A stretch of 64,000 nt of DNA from Trachythela sp. YZ-2020 (lineage: Eukaryota; Cnidaria; Anthozoa; Malacalcyonacea; Clavulariidae): contig JADLSH010000193.1 in assembly GCA_016169945.1 (NCBI GenBank), positions 1 to 64,000 of the forward strand. The letters run 5' to 3'. The translations under genes were made by a program, and so were the position numbers. Under the pieces are notes generated by a model, which worked only from the letters and a program-made list of their open reading frames with translations, was not told where the DNA came from and made no database searches. Position 1 is the first letter of the stretch. Each line of letters starts with the position of its first letter. This document shows positions 56,501 through 64,000 of the stretch, piece after piece.

Positions 56501-57018
56501 AATGTCTCTGTACGGTTGACTGTTTCCGACGCAATGATGGAGGTAAATTGTCCGAGGACGGGTAGAGGTATCTCCGTCTGGTAAGGATAAACTTTGATGC
56601 GTGTTTTCTCCAAACGCGGTCGGGGGGGAAGCTTGCTGTAATCTTGTTCATCGAGGATGTTGATACTGGAACCCGAGTCTGCCATTATGGTCAGCGGTGT
56701 TCCCTCGATGGTGACGTCAAACAATGGGTGTTTGTTTCGATCCGAAGTCATGTTGTTGACGTTGATGCGGAACACTCCAACTTCGTCACTGTCGTCGCTG
56801 TGGTCAGGTTCTTCTGCCTTGTTCATCGCTCGGACGTCCTGGCGTTCGGATCTTTGTGGGTAACGTCGCTGACTTGGTTTGGTGGGGTTTGCGCGATATC
56901 TGTCTTGGAGACATACGGACTGAAAGTGGTTAAGCTTCCCACAAGATCGACATTCTTTTCCATATGCAGGGCAAGTCGAAGAGCCTTTGTTCGGAACGAT
57001 TGAGTTTGTTCTATACGG
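53569..57018 (-). pseudogene. Ty3/gypsy-type gag-pol remnant, long open frame
   Basis: The frame is open from after a TAA at 57019-57021, so the Met at 56826 is internal. It begins with the end of Gag: CPAYGKECRSCGKLNHFQSVC holds a CX2CX4HX4C zinc knuckle (about 56905-56955). Numbering from that Met: protease with IMADSGSSINIL (active Asp 50); reverse transcriptase with VRVCVDMRRAN, FSKLDLNQGYNQL and ISDDILVYG; RNase H with ISVDASPVGLGAIL and IYTDHKPLVAIYG; integrase with HEGH...CLAC zinc site and DDE residues in SVDFAELS, KSDNGPPFN and ANGEVERF. A chromatin-proximal SH3-like tail with DTVVLKRDHSYRKSQTPYEP follows. An in-frame AT-repeat insertion adds LLIYYYYY near 55045-55075. Most of gag, the primer-binding site and a complete 5' LTR are missing, so the copy is not autonomous. 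Confidence 0.85.
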
Positions 57019-57075
57019 TTAGATCCGTTCGATCAACACCGTTTATTCTTCAACGCTGCCTACACTGGGATCCCA
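57002..57075 (-). mobile_element. Probable 5' LTR end fused to pol
   Basis: On the minus strand GTTGAAGAATAAACGGTGTT...CCGTATAGAACA has an AATAAA signal shortly before an ACA end, as LTR termini do. It abuts the gag zinc-knuckle frame with no primer-binding site, implying an internal deletion. I could not match it to a second LTR in the window, so this is tentative. Confidence 0.35.
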
Positions 57076-59060
57076 CATTCGTTAATGTTTTAATAAATAT
57101 ATCATGCCAGTTCTGAAACTATAACACATATACAGTATATTATCCATGATTCATCAGGAAAATCTGACCATGAGTACAAATTAATATTTGAAGGAGGTAA
57201 ACTTCAGTCTAATTTTACTTGAACAAATAAAACTAGGAACTTTTGAAATGAATATGAAAATGACATAGGTTTTACAGAGCTTTTAAAGTCAGCTGAGGTT
57301 AAATACACTCGAGATCATACTGATTGAATTCCAAAGCTCTCAACTGTTATGTCCAGCATTAACTGCAAAGGCTCGCCTTGCTTCAAAGAGCTTTGCACTT
57401 AAATCGGCATGTAAATGAAGTGGCACGAGTCACGATCGGAAATTGTATGCCAGTATCGCTGAGCATTCATTGCATGGCATCGTTGACTAAGTCAAGAATG
57501 TTCGCGCGCTTTCTTTTGATGTATTTATAACAAATTGAGGCTCACATTGTAAGTTCAAAGTGTTTGTAATCAGTACTTGAGTGTCGTAAGATTGTTTTAG
57601 GCCTTCTGCATGCCTTTTTTTACTAGATGAATTTTACCAATAAATCAAAAACTTTGCCGACTATATCGACTTCGCGACTATATCTTGAAATAATTTAATA
57701 TCTCGCCTCATTAATATGGCAGAACGGCTCAACATGTACAATCTACACATACTCAATTAAGGCAGGTTGACCTGACTTATAGGTGTCAATTTTTGGCCGC
57801 AATTGACTTTAGAAATGCTGGCTCGCGCAATTTTCAATCAGTTTTCAATCCATACGCAATGCAATGTGAGATACATGCATATAGGTCAAATATTCATTGT
57901 TTGACAGTGGCGTGACGTAAGGACTTCTAAGGTCAATTTCCGTTCGTGATGTATTTGTACTTATGAACAGTAATTGTGAATTAATTTCGTTTGTGGCAAT
58001 TGCGTGTCATGCTGGAGGGTTTCATTGGATTTATATCTGGGAATCGCAAGACATTCGGGGACGGCGACGACTTTTACAAGAACTTAGTAAGCTTACTAAT
58101 TTACGATATTCATCAGTGATATGTGTTGCTGATAGAATAATAGAATTCTACCGAGAATCATCACTGATGAATGTGATTTTAGTGTAATATATAGGAAGAA
58201 AACATTACGCACTGGATATGATGAATCTACCAATCAGAAATCATGCAGTCTACGATCGTGAAAGCAAAATAATATCATACAAGCCATGCACTTGCAGAAT
58301 AAATAGTTAATTAAGGTTAAAACTATTAAAATATGAATAAATAGCTGGTTAACTTAACAAAATATACTTACATAGCTCTTCAAGGCAAACTCTTCAAAAT
58401 AGTATTCTTAAATCAAGTAATGTATGAATGACCAGAGTTACTGGAACTTAGTATGAATTTATAAACTCAGCTTTTCTTCCGCCGTATATGACGTCAGATC
58501 CGCCCAAAACCAAGGTTAGGTTCGTTTCAGCACAGTTAACTGACTGTGGTTTCAGCGACTTCGAATCCACTGTATTGCTCATTTTTGTCTCAAAATTTTA
58601 TAACTTTTCGCAAGATACTGAATATAGATTGAGAGTAAATATTCGTTCTTAATAATGGCACACATGTATTTAACAGTTAAAAATCTAAACTAAACCCATT
58701 CTTCTTGGAACCATATCTACAAACTCTTTAACGCGATTTTCCACGTCAAGCTCCTCCAATAAATCGTTTTCAATGCAGGGTTGGCGCCAGGAATTCCCCG
58801 ACGAAGGGGCTAAGTTCTTAGAGGTAGTCTAACGTTTCATCTGTTGTTAAACCTAGGGGGGTTCTGGGGCATGATCCCCGGAGAACATGTTTGAATTTTG
58901 AGTTTCTGAAACGGTATTTCCTGCATTTTGAGGGTACTTTGCGGTAGAATAGAATTGTCAGGATCGTTACAAAATATAGATTCTTCCGATCGACGAAATG
59001 TGAATCCCCCCTCTCTCGCGCCACTCCTGCTTCAATGGACATCAACATAACTTTTTTAGG
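57076..59060. other. Intergenic DNA
   Basis: No gene supported. A 74-codon frame at 57963-58187 contains one arm of a short inverted repeat (ATTCATCAGTGAT / ATCACTGATGAAT, 58108-58182). At 58785-59040 GGCGCCAGGAATTCCCCGAC...CCTAGGGGGGTTC resembles the shoulder of the hAT-like element at 48300 and may be a remnant. Confidence 0.4.
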
Positions 59061-59086
59061 GCCTTTCTTGCTTCATGTTTTGTAAG

Positions 59087-60012
59087 TTTCACTCCACCGC
59101 TACGTCCCTATTAGATTCAACAAATAGTTGGTACGTTAACATGAATAGAAAAATGTTTAACTTAGTAGTTTTTATAGATCTGAAAAAAGCATTTGACACC
59201 GTAGATCATCAAATTCTACTTGAGAAGATGATAATTTATGGTATTAAGGATAAGGCACATTCGTTGTTGAGATCATATCTTACTGATCGCACCCAAAAAT
59301 GCCAAGTAAATGGTGTCGTCTCGTCTGAACACAAAGTTAAATGTGGTGTTCCTCAAGGCTCCATTTTAGGTCCTTTATTTTTCCTAATATACATAAATGA
59401 TTTATCTGAATGCCTAAATAGGACAAAACCAAGACTTTTTGCAGATGACACAAACCTAACTGCTTCCGGTGGATCAATAAATGATGTTGAAATGCAATGA
59501 ACTTTGATTTGGAAAACCTCAGAATGTGGCTAAACGCAAACAAACTGAGCCTAAACATTGCTAAAACTGAATTTATGCTTATTGGAACAAGATCTCTAGT
59601 GCATACTGTTTCAGATTCACATTTAAACATAATGATTGAAAACAAACCAATTAAACAAGTGCAGGAAGATAAGAAACTAGGAGTAATAGTTGATCAGCAT
59701 CTATCTTGGAAAAGCAACACTGAGAGTATCTGTAAGAAAATCACATCAGGCATTTCTGTTATTAGAAAACTAAAAGAATTTGTTGACCGTGATACACTTG
59801 TTTCTATATTTAATGCAATTGTACAACCATACTTTACTTATTGTTGTGAAGTGTGGGACATTTTTGGTGAAACTCAATCACAACAATTACAAAAGCTCCA
59901 AAATAGATGCGCTCGAATTATTATGGACATGGGAAATGAAGTTAATGCTCAAATTGCATTAAATTCGTTAGGTTGGGAGACACTAAAAGCACAGAGAACT
60001 AAAGCCAAGGCA
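59087..60012 (+). pseudogene. LINE reverse transcriptase, 5'-truncated (family 1)
   Basis: Starts within the RT domain (FHSTATSLLDSTNSWYVNMN) and shows FIDLKKAFDTVDHQILLEKM, GVPQGSILGPLFFLIYINDL and the catalytic LFADDTNL. One missing base at about 59497 (CAATGAAC for an expected CAATTGAAC) causes a stop. After the shift the RT thumb continues as LRMWLNANKLSLNIAKTEFM, then LGVIVDQHLSWKSN, then QKLQNRCARII, ending near LKAQRTKAKA. CR1/L2/Jockey-type by motif wording. No endonuclease is attached. Confidence 0.75.
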
Positions 60013-61557
60013 AAATTTGCCTGCTTTTTGGACTCTTCGAAAGCCTTTGACTCCGTATGGCTAGATGGCCTCTTCTATAAATTATACCATCTCGGCTTTA
60101 ATGGGAAATCCTGGAGAATTCTGAGGAACTGGTATGGTAAAATACGTTGTTGTGTTTCTGTAAACATTCTGCAATCTAACATGTTTCCTGTCAAGCAGGG
60201 TGTAAGACAAGGAGGAGTGCTATCGCCATGGTTATTCCTCTGCTTTAACAATGACATTCCTGAAATATTAAAACCAATTGACAGTGGGCTCAAGGTTGAC
60301 AATATCCACTTCAATTCGGTGTTGGTTGCGGATGACATCACCTTATTGTCACTCAGGGTAAAGGGACTGCAAGGCTTACTAAGTGCAATTGAATCCTACA
60401 GCAAGAAATGGAGATTTTATTTTAATTCCAGCAAAACTGTCGTAGTGACCTTTGGAGAGAGAACTACAACAAATTCTGTTTGCAAACTGACCAGGGAATG
60501 GTATTTAAACGGTGTAAAAATCATAGAAAAAAGCTCGTGGGAGCATGTCGGAATCTCGTTGAGTGGCAATTTCTCCAGCACGGAACGAACAAAGGCTGCA
60601 GCAAATAAAGGAAAGGCCTACGTTGGCGCTTTAATGCAAGCTAAAATACGACCTGCTGGACTAAATCCAACTATTGGGGCGAACGTTTGGAGATCATATG
60701 GCCTTCCAGCCATGTTATACGGAAGCGAAGTTTGGTGGAACCTAACACAAACTGAAGAGGAAATACTAAATCGTGCTAATGCTTTTGCTGCAAAACGAAT
60801 CCAAGGTCTCTGTATAACCACCAGCTCTCATGGAGCCCTTGGTGCTATTGGGATGTGGCAAACAACTGCATATATTGACAAACAAAGACTTTTATTTCTT
60901 GGTTCCCTTTGTCGCTCTCCGCCTGACACCTTGCAAAAACATCTATTTCTATATAGAGTATTCTCACATCTTCATCAGGAGAATTCTCGAAGTATCGGTT
61001 TCGCAGCGGATATCTATAAAATACTTGAAACATACAACCTAACGGACTATGTCACAAACTACCTAGCAACCGGTGAGTTTCCCAACAAAACCAAGTGGAA
61101 GAAAATGGTTAAAGAACAAATACATCAAAAACAGACGGAAGTATGGAAAGAAGCAATTAGTGCAAAACCGAACTTAAAACACTTGCAAAAAAGTCACACA
61201 AGTTTAAAGCCGCTTCAACACTGGAGTGTAACAAGGCGCAATCCAGGCGTGCGAGAGATAATAGCTAACCTGGTAAATTTGTTATGTGGAAATGTTCCAG
61301 CAATGGTGTTATCAGCTGTAATAGAAAACGATACTGAATATGTATGTCGGGTATGCAGTGAAAGTCTGCTTGATGTTGGAGAACACTTTGTAATGAACTG
61401 TTCAGCAACGAATCCAGAGCGTAACACAATGTGGGATAAATTAATGGATAGCCTTCCTATACAAAGCATATGCTACATCCACAACCTAGAAGAAGAAGAT
61501 ATTTATACAACCCTATTAAGTGGAAACTGTCCCTCTTTTACAACAGATGATTTCTGA
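60013..61557 (+). pseudogene. LINE reverse transcriptase, 5'-truncated (family 2), fused in frame to family 1
   Basis: Begins mid-domain at FLDSSKAFDSVWLDGLFYKL, so motif A occurs a second time in one continuous frame. The other hallmarks are KQGVRQGGVLSPWLFLCFNN and the catalytic VADDITLLS. A C-terminal CRVCSESLLDVGEHFVMNC (C-X2-C-X9-H-X4-C) resembles the zinc knuckle ending many LINE ORF2 proteins. The stop is at 61555-61557. The join at about 60013 is the 5' truncation point of a family-2 copy inserted into family 1. The 686-residue frame is thus a chance chimera. Confidence 0.75.
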
Positions 61558-61822
61558 CAATAACAGCAGGCGGAATATTTAACATATTCCTCAAAGTGCA
61601 TGATCTCATTTCGATACAAGTTAACGAATAGTGCAGACTAATTTACTGCAAATACTGACACTTTCATAATTCATAATTCTTAACTTAGTTTTAAAATTTT
61701 AATATTGACTTTTAACTATTTTAATAAATTTTAGCTATTTATATAATTATTTATTCACAATTGTAAAAGTCTGCTTTTTGCAGATTCTCTTCAGAATTGG
61801 AGGTTATATAATGAATAAACTA

Positions 61823-61885
61823 TCTATCTATCTATCTATCCTATCTATCTATCTATCTATCTATCTATCCGTCTATCTATCTAAG
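61823..61885. repeat. (CTAT)n microsatellite tail
   Basis: About 14 CTAT units with a few changes, directly after AATGAATAAA, as in LINE families ending in a short tandem repeat. The next LINE copy starts only 8 bases further on. Confidence 0.85.
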
Positions 61886-61892
61886 TAAACAG

Positions 61893-62742
61893 ATGTCTCA
61901 GGGTAATAACACAACTGATAATAGTACCAACAATACTAAAACACTTTATAGTGAAAAAACAAAAAAGAATACTCTGGAGACTAATTGCCTAGCTCAAGTA
62001 AATACAGGGTGAGTCAGAAAAAAGTGATGCCTTTGAAATTAAATACAATAGGGTACAATAGATTCTTTGAAAGAAAATGCAAATATGAAGTTCAATTTCA
62101 AAAGGTTCACTATTGTATTAAATTTCAAAGGCATCACTTTTTTCTGACTCACCCTGTACAGTGCACAATTTAGAATCTGTCAGTAATAGTTTACCAACAA
62201 ACAATAGGAGGCTTAAACCGCCAACGCATTATGACCTTACGAAGACAAAAGAAGTTCATGAACACAACAAAGCACATGGTTCGCCGAGCATTAATGCTAA
62301 TAATATAAACAAAAACCGAAGTGCAGCAAGAGAGGCTGCAGTTAATTCACCGGAAATGCCCAACACTTCTACCTCTGCCTCTGGCGAAAGCTTTAATTCG
62401 AAGCAAACTGACGGTTTTATTGGGGTTAAACGAAAAAGAAGGAATATTAGGCGATTTCTCTTGACAGGAATAGACGAAAATGTGACAGAAAACGACATAC
62501 GTCAATATATAGAAAAAAGGGGAATTACACTAACACACTTACTGGTGTTTCCGAGTAAACGTAAAGGAACTGTTTCGGCTAAAGTTAATGTCCATGAGGA
62601 TGACGCAATTGCCGTTCTATCAGATCAGTTTTGGCCTAAATTTGTGTCGTGCAAACCGTGGCTGACAAAAGGACAGTTAGTCAAATTACGCGCGGAAACA
62701 CATCATGGGGAGGAGTCTCCTCGAAACCCCGAAGTTGATTAA
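61893..62742 (+). pseudogene. LINE ORF1 (RRM-like), split by a MITE
   Basis: ATG at 61893 (MSQGNNTTDNSTN) opens a frame that meets a stop inside the MITE at 62005-62156. After the second TA the same frame resumes at 62159 and runs to 62742. The N-terminal part is polar and Asn/Ser-rich. Then VKRKRRNIRRFLLTGID and ENDIRQYIEKRGITLTHLL resemble the RRM of LINE ORF1 nucleic-acid chaperones. CKPWLTKGQ follows. Without the MITE the ORF would be about 232 residues. Confidence 0.7.
62005..62156. mobile_element. Mariner-like MITE, 152 bp
   Basis: Ends CAGGGTGAGTCAGAAAAAAG / CTTTTTTCTGACTCACCCTG, with inverted repeats of about 45 bp each (through ATGCCTTTGAAATTAAATAC), flanked by TA on both sides (62003-62004, 62157-62158). 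CAGGGTG ends with TA duplication are typical of Tc1/mariner-derived MITEs. Confidence 0.92.
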
Positions 62743-62886
62743 CGTTCGCAGAAAATAATAACAACTTTTCGCGTAGTAAATCTCGAAACGGTTTAAAACT
62801 GACAACATGGAGTATTACTAAACTGTTTTGTAAGCCCTGGCTTCCAAAAGAAAAGGCAAATAGCAAAAAGCTAAACAACCCTAACA

Positions 62887-64000
62887 ATGAACAATATGGC
62901 TGCAACAAATTTATGTGAAGTAGAAAGTATACGCATTGCGACGCTAAATGTAGGCGGACTCATTTGTAACATACCATATGTCGCAAACTGTTTGGAAATC
63001 ACTGACTTACTAGTTCTTCAAGAGCACTGGCTTTATCCTGATACTTTATCAATAATACATTCACTACATAAAGACTTTACCGGTTGGGGCAAATGCTGTA
63101 GTAATTTGGATCTCAATTCACAATGGCGAAGAGGTAAAGGGGGCGTTGCCATCCTCTGGAGAAAATCATTAAGCGCTAGTATAAAAATATTAGAAGACAT
63201 TGGCAATGACAGAATCTTGGCTATACACTTTAAAACTTTTGATAGACGAAATATTTTCGTTGTTGGAGCGTATCTGCCATCATCTAATTTACCATTTCCT
63301 ATTTACAAACAAACTGCTGAAGCCCTTGAAGATGTTATTAACCAACTTTCTAGCCGTGGGTCTGTCATTGTCCTTGGCGATCTTAATTGTCATGTTGGCT
63401 CTGCCGGCGGTCCAAGAACCCTTTCTGCAACTAATGCAAGAGGAACAATGATTGCAACTATGATGAAGAGATTATCTTTGATTTCAATTAATTCACAAAC
63501 GTTTTGCACAGGACCCATTGAAACGTTTTATAGCAACAATGGACTCATTAAAACCACAGTTATATACTTATCATATACTAAAATCATATACTTATCAAAA
63601 AAGATCATGTTGACCTTATAGAATCTTGTTTTGTGTCGGATGATGACAGCGCAAACCTTTCATTTCATCGACCAATCTTTTGTGCTTTGAAAATACGTCC
63701 AATACTTACTCCATCCCAGCCTGAATCGAAATCTCGTCTAGCTTGGAAGAAGATTATTAACCCCGTTGTTAGAGAAGCTTACCAATTTAACGTAGCCAGT
63801 GCTATTGCTGATTTTAACATTACACTATCTTCATTTGAGGACATCGCTTCAGTAAGTGAGGTATTAAACAACTTAACAATTGCGCTTAAATCATCAGCAG
63901 ACCAATCTATTCCTAAATCAAACTTCAGAAATTATCTTAAACCCTACTGGAAAGAAGGCCTAAAACCATTGCACGACAAATGTCGTCACTACAGAAAACT
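62887..64000 (+). pseudogene. LINE ORF2: APE endonuclease and start of RT, runs off window
   Basis: Starts 145 bases after ORF1. AP-endonuclease motifs in order: RIATLNVGGL, LVLQEHWLY, GKGGVAILWR, VVGAYLPSS, VIVLGDLNCH, ISINSQTF and, after a frameshift, NLSFHRPIF. Near 63555-63600 a short ATATACTTATCA duplication shifts the frame, giving a stop at 63621. Past it the reading continues in another frame (LIKKDHVDLIES, then SRLAWKKIINPVVREAYQ, then PYWKEGLKPLHDKC) to the window end. It may be the same family as the RT at 60013-61557, which I could not test because the two pieces do not overlap. Confidence 0.75.

Overview
This window looks like AT-rich, transposon-dense DNA from a marine invertebrate. 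A cnidarian is my best guess, with a sponge or similar animal as the alternative. The grounds are single genes with GT-AG introns, a Helitron of the DUF6570 type with a cysteine-protease ORF, a cnidarian-style Ty3/gypsy pol, LINEs of the APE/RT class, a tRNA-headed SINE with a (TAAA)n tail, and many non-autonomous TIR elements with clean target-site duplications. I see no rRNA or tRNA gene, no CRISPR array and no operon. Species assignment is inference.

Likely host genes are few. (1) A single-exon BTB/POZ protein lies on the minus strand at 3926-4741. (2) Two paralogous spliced genes at about 12.07-15.06 kb and 44.25-46.75 kb encode secreted precursors: signal peptide, acidic propiece, then a highly cationic proline/arginine-rich C-terminus. 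Copy 1 is built from a 15-residue SSWRRFPRPR(L/I)PRPR repeat. Copy 2 is built from a FPRPR pentapeptide and ends in -RFGK, a possible amidation site. These look like undescribed proline-rich antimicrobial-type (or neuropeptide-type) precursors and are the most interesting thing here.

Layout. 0-2.4 kb: a 2.3-kb inverted-repeat element with ATCGATT-rich blocks. 2.6-3.8 kb: minisatellites and a foldback element. 3.9-4.7 kb: BTB gene. 5-11.6 kb: intergenic DNA with small TIR elements and a diverged direct duplication. 12-15 kb: precursor gene 1. 15.66-16.29 kb: a TIR element carrying the first exon of a RecQ-like helicase. 18.2-23.3 kb: a decayed Helitron interrupted by a 1.1-kb element with a 9-bp target duplication. 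24.7-44.1 kb: a tandem segmental array containing three copies of a (TGGTTCACT/TGGTTCTTG)n minisatellite, five copies of a TATA/AATAAA-bearing repeat, two dead LINE RT fragments and three SINEs, further cut by hAT-like, TTAA-type and 8-9-bp-TSD elements. 44.2-46.8 kb: precursor gene 2. 48.26-51.73 kb: a hAT-like element enclosing a 1.85-kb near-palindrome. 53.3-57.05 kb: Ty3/gypsy gag-pol remnant on the minus strand. 59-64 kb: three LINE pieces, two of them fused in frame, and one with ORF1 split by a 152-bp mariner-like MITE.

The two precursor genes share promoter region, exon 1, 3' UTR and several kilobases of downstream repeat, so they arose by segmental duplication. Repeat modules around them also occur in the 24.7-44 kb array, so the whole region appears to have grown by repeated local duplication. 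Exon boundaries rest on splice consensus, phase and paralogue comparison. Family names come from recognising motifs, not from database searches.
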